Of a DNA stretch of 64,000 nt, positions 17,007 through 24,279 are shown in pieces. Origin of the DNA: Thermoanaerobaculia bacterium. GTDB taxonomy: Bacteria > Acidobacteriota > Thermoanaerobaculia > Multivoradales > J023. A program made the translations under genes and the position numbers. The notes beneath the pieces were generated by a model. The model made no database searches and was not told the origin of the DNA. It was given only the letters and a program-made list of their open reading frames with translations. Position 1 is the first letter of the stretch; each line of letters begins with the position of its first letter. The DNA is taken from positions 186,001 to 250,000 of the forward strand of contig JAUIJL010000003.1 in NCBI GenBank assembly GCA_030431255.1, in the 5' to 3' direction.

Positions 17007-19211
17007 TCCGGCTCGCACCGGTCCCAGCTCTTCTTTGAGCTGGATGAGGAGCTCGGAGGCACCGCTGAGACGGCCGGATTTGGCCTCTGATTCCATCGCG
17101 CTGCAGACCGCGCCCATTCTTTTGGCACCGAGCATCTGACAGCTGCCCTTGAGGGAGTGGGCTATTTCGTGGACGCTCTGGGCTTGGTCTTCTCTGATCA
17201 ACCGATCCAAGTCCTGGATCGCCTGGCTGGTGTGATCCAAGAAGCTTTTGATCAAGGGAATGACCCGCTCCGGACGCTGGCGGTAGAGCTGCTCCACCAA
17301 CGGAGTGAGGATCGGCTCTTCGGAGTCCAGCTCAATCCTGGGATCGGCACCCTCGTCCGGTGCAGTGTCGGTCGCTTTCGTCTGGGGCGCATTCGTCTGG
17401 GTCGTGCTCGTCCCAGCTTCGTTGGCCTCGGTCTCTTTCTCCCGGTCCGGCCTCGGTTCGGCCGGGCTTCGGTCCGGCTGGGCTTCGTCAGGGAGCTCTC
17501 GGACGACTTCATCCGGCGTCGGGGCCTGGGCTTTTTGGGCGCGCTCGGAGCATAAGATCAGAATAGATTCCAGCTCTTCTTCATGGATCGGTTTGGTCAG
17601 GAAATCGACCATGCCCGCATCCAAGCATTGCTCCCGGTCTCCTTGCATGGCGCTGGCGGTCATGGCGACCACTTGGGGACGTAAGCGCGGTTCCACTCGG
17701 CGGTGGATCTCACGGGTGGCTTGAAGGCCGTCCATGCCCGGCATCAGCACGTCCATCAGCACCAGGTCGTAGCGGCGCTTTTCGAGCGCCTGCAGCGCTT
17801 CGTGCCCGTCACCCACAACGTCTACCCGATATCCGCGGCGGGCAAGCAGAAGCCTAGCGACCTGCTGATTGGTGGGATTATCGTCGGCGACGAGGATTTC
17901 CAATGGATGCTTGATGGCGAGATGGGCGTCGAACTCTTCGGAGATCTCTCCGCGTACCGGTAGCCGGGCGGCCCGGGCGAGAATAGTGAAGTAGAAGAGA
18001 GATCCCTTTCCGAGCCGACTCTCGACACCGATTTCACCTCCCATCAGCTCCGTCAAGCGCCGACAGATGCTCAGCCCGAGTCCGGTACCTCCGTAGCGTC
18101 GGCTGGTGGACGCCTGGGCTTGGCTGAAGGCATCGAAAATCTTCTCCTGCTGCTCGGGGGCAATGCCGCAACCCGTGTCCACCACCTCGATCTTCAAACG
18201 AAAATTACCCGTATCGATGGGCTCTGCGTCGACCCAGACCTTCACCGAGCCCTTTTCAGTGAACTTCACCGCGTTGCTCAGCAGGTTGACGAGCACCTGC
18301 CGGATGCGTACTACATCTCCTTCCAGGGCTTCTGGACAGCTGTCCGAAAACCCGAAGGTCAACGATAGGCCCTTGTCGGCGGCCTGGGATCTCACCATAT
18401 AGGTGGCGTCGGCCACGGTTCGGTGTAGATCGAAGGGTTGTTTCTCCAGCTCGAGCTTGCCGGATTCGATTTTGGAGAAGTCGAGGATGTCGTCGACCAG
18501 GTCGAGCAGGGTATGGCAGCTCGCCTTGAGGGTTTCGGTAAAGGTCCTCTGATCCCGATCGAGCTTGGTGTCCAAGAGCAAGCTGGTCATGGCCACGATC
18601 GCGTTCATCGGTGTGCGTATCTCATGGCTCATATTGGCTAGAAACTCGCCCTTGGCTTGATTGGCGGCTTCGGCGGCGTCCTTAGCGGTGGAAAGATCCC
18701 GCTCCGCCATTTTTCGTCGGCTGACGTCGTAGGCGAAACCGAGGATGGCGGTCACCCTCCCTGATTCCAGGGAGGGTTTGAGCACCCATTCGGCGGTGAC
18801 GTAGGTCTTCGCCCGCGTTTTGAGGCGGATTTCGAGTGGGGGAGGGGTATCACCCAAGGTGACTTGGTGGATGGCGGCGACAAGCAGCGGTCTATCTTCG
18901 GAGTGGGCCAGGGAGGTCATGGGGCGGTCCTGCCAAACCGCCACCGGCCAGCCCGTCAGCTCCTCGAAGGCTGGATTGATCGAGCTGATCGAGCCGTCCT
19001 CTACGGAAAGGGTGAACGTGACCACCGGCGCCTCGCGAACCAAGGCTCGGTCCTGGCGCCGTCGCCTGTGGTTGCGCTGCAGTGATCGAAGCTCCAAGGA
19101 ACGTTCCGAGCGCAGTCGACGAATGATTTCTTGCCACGCGGCCCGATCGGGGGGCTCGTCTCGCAAGAAGCCCATTTGCTCGAGCAGGGCCAAAGTGTCG
19201 GTGGGAGACAC
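16989..19211 (-). CDS. Hybrid histidine kinase: PAS-HisKA-HATPase-REC-HPt
   Basis: About 740 aa, with no membrane helices, so a cytosolic sensor. In order: a PAS domain (about 60-170, with PAFEELTGWP), the HisKA box (SHEIRTPMN), HATPase_c with N-box (NLLSNAVKFT), DTGCGI and GGTGLGL, a receiver domain with Asp in LVLMDVLMPGMDG, a long charged Pro/Thr/Asp linker, and an HPt domain with His in AHSLKGSC. The phosphate therefore travels His-Asp-His and must leave to an external regulator; the NarL-type regulator at 20653 is a candidate by proximity. I prefer GTG 19211, which has GAAGGAG 6 nt upstream, over the GTG at 19247. The 3' end overlaps hyuA convergently by 18 nt. Confidence 0.92.
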   Translation of the reverse strand: MSPTDTLALLEQMGFLRDEPPDRAAWQEIIRRLRSERSLELRSLQRNHRRRRQDRALVREAPVVTFTLSVEDGSISSINPAFEELTGWPVAVWQDRPMTSLAHSEDRPLLVAAIHQVTLGDTPPPLEIRLKTRAKTYVTAEWVLKPSLESGRVTAILGFAYDVSRRKMAERDLSTAKDAAEAANQAKGEFLANMSHEIRTPMNAIVAMTSLLLDTKLDRDQRTFTETLKASCHTLLDLVDDILDFSKIESGKLELEKQPFDLHRTVADATYMVRSQAADKGLSLTFGFSDSCPEALEGDVVRIRQVLVNLLSNAVKFTEKGSVKVWVDAEPIDTGNFRLKIEVVDTGCGIAPEQQEKIFDAFSQAQASTSRRYGGTGLGLSICRRLTELMGGEIGVESRLGKGSLFYFTILARAARLPVRGEISEEFDAHLAIKHPLEILVADDNPTNQQVARLLLARRGYRVDVVGDGHEALQALEKRRYDLVLMDVLMPGMDGLQATREIHRRVEPRLRPQVVAMTASAMQGDREQCLDAGMVDFLTKPIHEEELESILILCSERAQKAQAPTPDEVVRELPDEAQPDRSPAEPRPDREKETEANEAGTSTTQTNAPQTKATDTAPDEGADPRIELDSEEPILTPLVEQLYRQRPERVIPLIKSFLDHTSQAIQDLDRLIREDQAQSVHEIAHSLKGSCQMLGAKRMGAVCSAMESEAKSGRLSGASELLIQLKEELGPVRAGLGRFL

Positions 19212-19470
19212 AGCCGCTCCTTCAATGCTCTCCGGTGATCGGTACACGCCGAACCGGCGTGGTGAGCCGACGGCTTTCGAGGGCCGGCGACTCGCGGATT
19301 CTACCTCGCTGAGCGCTCAACAATTGTTGAGGCCTATTTCAACATCGCGGCAATGTGCATTCCAGCCCTGAGCTCTAGAGTTACAGAGTCTTATCCAGCT
19401 CCGGGTTTTCCTATTGGAAAAGCCTAAACGGAGCCTCTTTCATGTTCGGCTCGCTCACTTTTCGTCGTCA

Positions 19471-20400
19471 ATGGTTGCGGCCATGGGGTACACGATGGAC
19501 TTCCTGAATAGCTTCGCGGGTGATTTTCAGTCGAGTAAAGCTGAGACATTCTTGCGCCAATGCGAGGATGTGACGGACTGGAATACGGTTTTCGAGTGCG
19601 CGGCTGAGCAAGGTGTAGACGGTATCTTGCTCCAGGCCATGTTGGACCAAGGTATGACCGTACCTCGAGACGTCCTCAGCAGGTACGGGGGACGATTGGC
19701 CGCGCAGCACTTCCTGCACAAGCAACTGAAGGCCATTGAAGGGCGGGTCGCGAAGGACTTCGCCAAGGCCGGTATACGTGCCGTCGCGTTGCACGGTCCG
19801 TCCATGGACGAGCGAATCGGCTCCATTGAGGTCGGTATGCGAGCCGCCAATCAGCTGTCGTTTCTCGTCTCCAGGCGGGACTATCTGAAGGCTGCGGCGT
19901 TGCTGTCGGGATATGACGGCGCGTTGATCCACCTCCGCTGCAACTTGCCGAACGGACTTTGTGACGTCCAAATCGATGGTCTGCTGCGTCGAGCGGTTCG
20001 CTACGAGAACCAAGCCGGAGAGTGGATTTGGACGCTCGCTTCGGAAGATGAGCTGATCGTGATGGCGACGGATTGCCAGGCCCGGGATTTCGGACGCCTC
20101 GGCTGGCTCTACGATCTCAAGCTGTTCATCGAGAGTCATTACGAGCTGGAGAAGGACTTTGTCGCGGCCAGGGCCGACGAGCTGGGTTTGGGGGGCGTTT
20201 TCCAGGGCATTCTCGACCTGCTCAGCGCATGCCTGGGGACCAGCCTGGACGACTTGGGACCGTCCGCCGGGAATTGGCCGAGTGTTTCCGGCGGGCCGCC
20301 GCTCAGCCAACGGGTGGCTTGGCAGCTGGCAGACGATGTGCTGGCAGAAGCGGTATCCACGTCCTGGGGCTTGCGGCTCTGGGCAAAGAAGGCTCCCTAA
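19471..20400 (+). CDS. NTP_transf_5-like protein with a degenerate nucleotidyltransferase site
   Basis: About 309 aa, resembling the uncharacterised nucleotidyltransferase family (PF14907 type) found near polysaccharide and peptide-modification genes. The helical N-terminus, ALHGPSM (usually LKG-A), the GMRAANQLSFLVSRRDY stretch and a helical C-terminal half align. However, the metal-binding D-I-D expected before the LLV strand reads Q-L-S, so catalysis is doubtful. The start is uncertain: in-frame ATGs at 19471, 19483 and 19495 exist, none with a strong ribosome site, and the frame extends to a TTG at 19414. It lies alone between the hybrid kinase and the response regulator. The family call is by eye and moderate. 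Confidence 0.6.
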   Translation: MVAAMGYTMDFLNSFAGDFQSSKAETFLRQCEDVTDWNTVFECAAEQGVDGILLQAMLDQGMTVPRDVLSRYGGRLAAQHFLHKQLKAIEGRVAKDFAKAGIRAVALHGPSMDERIGSIEVGMRAANQLSFLVSRRDYLKAAALLSGYDGALIHLRCNLPNGLCDVQIDGLLRRAVRYENQAGEWIWTLASEDELIVMATDCQARDFGRLGWLYDLKLFIESHYELEKDFVAARADELGLGGVFQGILDLLSACLGTSLDDLGPSAGNWPSVSGGPPLSQRVAWQLADDVLAEAVSTSWGLRLWAKKAP

Positions 20401-20462
20401 CCCTCGGCTTCCCCGACCGCTCGCCGCGGGTCAGCGCCTCGGATCCAGAATCACAATTCGCA

Positions 20463-20483
20463 CGGGCGGTGTCCTGCCGCCCG
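20463..20483 (+). terminator. Terminator-like hairpin
   Basis: A perfect 7-bp stem CGGGCGG / CCGCCCG with a 7-nt loop, 60 bp after the previous stop. The tail (CTATTCCTG) is not T-rich, so termination would be weak or Rho-assisted. Confidence 0.4.
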
Positions 20484-20652
20484 CTATTCCTGTTGTAGGA
20501 TAGGCGCATCTACTGAGAGCCGGCGTTGGGGCGTGCGCACCCCACGGGGCATCTCTATGTTGCGATCCCTGTGCCCCCCCCATCAAACTGACCTCACTGT
20601 GAGGAATGGGCACGGGACGTGGGTCCGGGCGGTCCAGGAGCGGCGAGGTTTG

Positions 20653-21300
20653 ATGTCCAACGATATCCGGGTCCTTATTGTGGACGACCATCCAGTCGTC
20701 CGCGAGGGAGTACGAACATTGCTTTCGACCATCTCCGGCCTCGAAGTCGTCGGAGCTGCCAAAGACGGCGCCGAAGGCGTGGAGATGGCGGAGCGGCTGA
20801 TCCCCGATGTGGTGCTTATGGATCTCTTCATGCCGGAAATGGATGGGGTCGAAGCCATCCGCCAGGTGTTGGCGCGGTGCCCGAGGTCGGCGGTGTTGGT
20901 GCTCAGCGGCACCAGTGGAGACCAGAAAATCTACGAGGCGGTCCGGGAGGGTGCGTTGGGTTATCTTTCGAAGGATGCCGAGCCCGACGACTTCGGCCGG
21001 GCCATCCGGCAGGTGCATCGAGGTGAGCCCTTCCTATCCCCGGAGCTGACCCGCAAGCTGATCTCCTCACGCTCAGAGCCGATGGTGCCGCAGGAAGCGT
21101 TGACCCCCCGAGAGGTCGAAATTCTGGGCTTCGTATCCCAGGGCTGGGATGATGATCGCATCGCCAACGAGCTGCATGTGGCCAAGGTCACAGTCCGCAC
21201 CCACGTCAAGAATATCCTCGATAAATTAGGTCTCGGGAATCGTGTCGAGGCGGCGCTCTACGCCTTGAGGCAGGGATTGGCGCAATTGGAGGAAAACTGA
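20653..21300 (+). CDS. NarL/FixJ-type response regulator
   Basis: 215 aa: an N-terminal receiver (about 4-120) with acidic pocket VDDH, phospho-acceptor Asp in LMDLFMPEMDG and the conserved Lys in YLSKDAEP, then a LuxR-type HTH (about 145-210, LTPREVEILG and VRTHVKNILDKLG). It binds DNA as a phosphorylated dimer. No kinase is adjacent in an operon; the hybrid kinase 1.4 kb upstream is the nearest candidate. The frame is open to 20533, but the ATG at 20653 has GGCGAGG upstream and begins the receiver strand correctly. Confidence 0.93.
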   Translation: MSNDIRVLIVDDHPVVREGVRTLLSTISGLEVVGAAKDGAEGVEMAERLIPDVVLMDLFMPEMDGVEAIRQVLARCPRSAVLVLSGTSGDQKIYEAVREGALGYLSKDAEPDDFGRAIRQVHRGEPFLSPELTRKLISSRSEPMVPQEALTPREVEILGFVSQGWDDDRIANELHVAKVTVRTHVKNILDKLGLGNRVEAALYALRQGLAQLEEN

Positions 21301-21345
21301 GCTTCTTCCACTGAATTTTCATGCTCGATGACCTGGGAGTCTGCC

Positions 21346-21708
21346 ATGCCTACCTTGATCGCCTCACCGTCCGTGATCGAAGCCGCCGGGAACAAGCCGA
21401 AAGTCATCGAAGAATTCATCGGACGGGTGAATTCGGGCACCGACGCGGTGTCGATCGCTCGCATGAAGAGCCCGTCCGGGTGGGTTGAGCCGGGCCAAAC
21501 GCCCGAATTCGACGAGTACACCTTGGTGCTCGCCGGCTGTTTGCGGGTGGAGACCCGGGAGGGCGTCATCGACGTTCAGGCGGGCCAAGCGGTCATCACC
21601 CACGGCGGGGAATGGGTTCGGTATTCGAGCCCCACCGACGACGGTGCCGAATACGTGGCGGTGTGTCTACCGGCATTCTCTCCGGAGACCGTGCATCGCG
21701 ACGAGTAG
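21346..21708 (+). CDS. Small cupin-fold protein
   Basis: 120 aa forming a single cupin barrel: EFDEYTLVLAGCLRVET matches strand motif 1 and VQAGQAVITHGGEWVRY motif 2. The usual two His of motif 1 are not obvious (GQTPEFDEY), so metal binding may be altered and the protein may bind a ligand or act as a sensor. GGGAG 7 nt before the ATG at 21346 supports this start over 21328. It is convergent with the MocR gene, 8 bp apart. The function cannot be assigned. Confidence 0.75.
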   Translation: MPTLIASPSVIEAAGNKPKVIEEFIGRVNSGTDAVSIARMKSPSGWVEPGQTPEFDEYTLVLAGCLRVETREGVIDVQAGQAVITHGGEWVRYSSPTDDGAEYVAVCLPAFSPETVHRDE

Positions 21709-21716
21709 GTCCGCTT

Positions 21717-23231
21717 TCAAGGGCTCTGGATCACCCTGGCCAGCCGCCTCAGGCCCTCGCGGATTTCGTCTTCTCGAAGGTTGGCGTAACCGAAGAGCAG
21801 GCCGGGAATCTTCGGCGGCCGGGCGAAATATGGCGCCAGGGGATAGAGCCCGACTCCGAGAGCCCTGGACTCCCGCACCCAACGTTCGACATCGGACGTC
21901 GAGTCGTTGGGGAAGCTGACCATCAGGTGAATGCCTGCGGCGCTCGAAGCGGCCTGGGCTCGCGTTCCAAAAACGTCTTGCAAGGCTTGGCGAAAGACCT
22001 GCAGTCGATGGCTGTTGCGTCGGCGCATGCGGCGTAGGTGGCGGGCAAAATGCCCTTCGGCAAAGAAGTCCGCCAGCACTCGCTGCTCCAGCGACGGGCT
22101 GTGGCGGTCCGTGAGCCGCTTAGCGGCCACGAAGACTTGGACCAGGGAATCCGGCAGCACCACATAGCCGAGGCGTAGAGCCGGGAAAAGGACCTTGGAT
22201 AGAGTGCCCACGTAAAGCACTCGACGGTGCTGGTCCAGCGCTGCGACCGCCTCCAATGGTGGCCCCTCGTATCTCAGCTCGCTGTCGTAGTCGTCTTCGA
22301 TCACAAAAGCACCATGGGTATCGGCCCAATCCAAAAGGCTCAGGCGGCGTTCCACCGGCATCACGGCTCCGGTCGGAAATTGATGCGACGGAGTCACGTA
22401 GATCCAACGGGCTGCGGGATGCAAATCCGTAGGATTCAATCCCTGATCGTCGACCGTGCAAGATTGAATCTTCAAACCGGCGGCGGCAAAAATCTGGCGG
22501 GCTCCTCGATAACCCGGATCTTCGATCGAGATGGTGTCGTCTGCCTCGGCGAGCAACCGAATCAACAGGTCGATCGCCTGCTGGGAGCCGCTGGTGATCA
22601 CGATTTGGGAAGCATCGGTTTCGATACCGCGGCTTTGACGCAGGTAACCGACCAAGGCTCGGCGCAGGGCGGGGCAGCCTTGGGGCGAATCGTATTCCAT
22701 CGGTAGATGTTGCGCGTGGCGGCTCAGCAGCCGTCGCCAAACGGTGGCCGTGGCGGGATCCGGCAGGGCCAGCCCGTAGCGGAAATCAAAGGGCAAATCG
22801 TCGGCCGTGGTGGATCCGGGGGAGCGGGGTAGCTCATCCGGATCGGTCATCGGGCCTAGGTCGCTCAGCCGCCGGCCGAAGGCGGAAAGCTTGGGAAGTT
22901 GGCCCCGCATCGACTCCGGATCGCCGTCTCGGCCTGCATCCTGAACGGCTCTTTGCGTACGACCCTCGGCCTGGTCGATCCGCAACATGCCTTCCGGCAG
23001 CTCCGGCGCGACATAGGTGCCGGATCCTTTTCTCGACTGTCCATAACCTTCGTCGATCAGCTGCTGGTAGGCGGCCAACACCACGTTGCGAGAAATCCCT
23101 AGCTCTTTCGCCAAGGCTCGGGTGGCGGGCAGGCGGGTGCCACCCGGCAGGTGACCGCTCAGGATTTCGGACCGGAAATGGCGGTAGAGGCGACGGTAGA
23201 GGGGACCGCTGCCATCCAGGGGAATCAGCAC
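21717..23231 (-). CDS. MocR/PdxR-type transcriptional regulator (GntR HTH + aminotransferase domain)
   Basis: 504 aa: an N-terminal GntR winged helix (about 10-80, LPATRALAKELGISRNVV) joined to a fold-type I aminotransferase-like domain (about 130-500) with the PLP lysine in YVGTLSKVLFP and the DDYDSELRY motif. MocR regulators sense PLP, GABA or amino acid aldimines and control vitamin B6 or amine metabolism. It is divergent from a pyridoxamine-phosphate-oxidase-fold gene, the likely target. The start is GTG 23231 with GGGAGA 7 nt upstream. Upstream DNA carries tandem 12-bp repeats and two MocR-like direct repeats. Confidence 0.93.
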   Translation of the reverse strand: MLIPLDGSGPLYRRLYRHFRSEILSGHLPGGTRLPATRALAKELGISRNVVLAAYQQLIDEGYGQSRKGSGTYVAPELPEGMLRIDQAEGRTQRAVQDAGRDGDPESMRGQLPKLSAFGRRLSDLGPMTDPDELPRSPGSTTADDLPFDFRYGLALPDPATATVWRRLLSRHAQHLPMEYDSPQGCPALRRALVGYLRQSRGIETDASQIVITSGSQQAIDLLIRLLAEADDTISIEDPGYRGARQIFAAAGLKIQSCTVDDQGLNPTDLHPAARWIYVTPSHQFPTGAVMPVERRLSLLDWADTHGAFVIEDDYDSELRYEGPPLEAVAALDQHRRVLYVGTLSKVLFPALRLGYVVLPDSLVQVFVAAKRLTDRHSPSLEQRVLADFFAEGHFARHLRRMRRRNSHRLQVFRQALQDVFGTRAQAASSAAGIHLMVSFPNDSTSDVERWVRESRALGVGLYPLAPYFARPPKIPGLLFGYANLREDEIREGLRRLARVIQSP

Positions 23232-23232
23232 C

Positions 23233-23292
23233 GTGAAGTCTCCCGTGAGCTCTCTCGTGAAGTCACCTGTGGAGTCACCTGTGATGTCACCT
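23233..23292 (+). repeat. Five tandem 12-bp repeats upstream of the MocR gene
   Basis: Five adjacent 12-mers run from 23233: GTGAAGTCTCCC, GTGAGCTCTCTC, GTGAAGTCACCT, GTGGAGTCACCT and GTGATGTCACCT. The last three share GTCACCT with an exact 12-bp period. They sit right before the GTG of the regulator, covering its ribosome site, and could be protein-binding sites or slippage-prone sequence. Confidence 0.8.
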
Positions 23293-23321
23293 TGGAAGCT
23301 CCAGATCGTCGGTTCTCGGCA

Positions 23322-23357
23322 AAATTGGACCTAAGAAAATACCACGAAGTGGATCTT
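23322..23357 (+). promoter_or_regulatory. Direct-repeat operator candidate for the MocR regulator
   Basis: AAATTGGACCTA (23322-23333) and GAAGTGGATCTT (23346-23357) are spaced 24 bp start to start. Both resemble the AAAGTGGW(T)CTA motif described for corynebacterial PdxR. The second is also part of CCAC-GAA-GTGG. The pair lies between the divergent regulator and the flavoprotein gene. Confidence 0.45.
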
Positions 23358-23433
23358 GTGAGGTGCCAATCGGCTCTCTAAGCTCTCCTTCGTGCCTGCT
23401 TTTCCGAAGGTTCTACAGACGAAGGAGCATTCC

Positions 23434-24171
23434 ATGGCCCACGAATCCGAGCTTGCGACGGGGGCGTCCACCCCCGAGAACATGGCAGACAAAGAAGTCT
23501 TGAAGACCGCGAGGACCGAAATCGGACGGCGATCCAGCCGGGGTCGGTACGATCGGGAGACGGTGTATCAGATTTTGGACGAGGCGTGGATCTGCCACGT
23601 GGGATTCGTGTTTCACGGTAGCCCGTTCGTCTTGCCGATGGCCTACGGCCGACAGGGAGATCAGCTGGTTTTGCACGGGGCGGTCAACGGCCGGTTGATG
23701 AGCTCCTTGGCGGGGGGCATCGACGTTTGCGCCGAGGTCACTTTGGTGGACGGTCTGGTATTCGCCCGATCCACTTTTCACAGCTCGGTGAACTATCGAT
23801 CCGTGGTGATTCTCGGCCGAGCCGTGCTCTTGGAAGGCGAGGAGAAAGTCGAGGCCTTGGGAGCGGTCGTCGAGCATCTCATGCCGGGGAGGAGCGCGGA
23901 CGCTCGACCGTCGACGGTCCAGGAGCTTCGTGCCACCGCGGTGCTCAGCCTGCCGATTCACGAAGCCTCAGCAAAAATTCGGAGCGGGCCACCGGGCGAC
24001 GCCGAAAAAGATCTGGATCTGCCGATTTGGGCTGGGGTCGTGCCTCTGGAAACCCGCGCGGGTGCGCCGATCACCGCTCCCGATATGCGTTTGCAGATCG
24101 GAGCCCCCGAATACGCTCGGCATTATCGTCGTCCAGGTCGCGGGCATGAGGAGGATCGGCTGCCGATTTGA
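23434..24171 (+). CDS. Pyridoxamine 5'-phosphate oxidase-fold flavin-binding protein
   Basis: 245 aa with the split-barrel fold of the PNPOx-like/NimA group: ILDEAWICHVGFVFHGSPFVLPMAY near the start, LVLHGAVNGRLM and YRSVVILGRA. Such proteins bind FMN or related cofactors; some reduce nitro groups or oxidise PNP. The divergent MocR regulator supports a B6 or amine link, by inference. ATG 23434 has GAAGGAG upstream. The C-terminal 40 residues (after PLETRAGAP) are polar and typical of this subgroup. Confidence 0.85.
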   Translation: MAHESELATGASTPENMADKEVLKTARTEIGRRSSRGRYDRETVYQILDEAWICHVGFVFHGSPFVLPMAYGRQGDQLVLHGAVNGRLMSSLAGGIDVCAEVTLVDGLVFARSTFHSSVNYRSVVILGRAVLLEGEEKVEALGAVVEHLMPGRSADARPSTVQELRATAVLSLPIHEASAKIRSGPPGDAEKDLDLPIWAGVVPLETRAGAPITAPDMRLQIGAPEYARHYRRPGRGHEEDRLPI

Positions 24172-24279
24172 ATCCGGCAAATCATGCCCAATCCACTGTT
24201 GCTCGCTGCGCCTTAGGTTAGAATTCCCTAACTTTTTCAACCAGCGGGCATTCCTTGGCGGTAACAGCATGAGGTGGGC

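Noticed and set aside
23233-23292. CRISPR-like array
   Set aside because: Repeats are 12 bp, directly adjacent with no spacers, and there are no cas genes; a tandem repeat or operator array instead.
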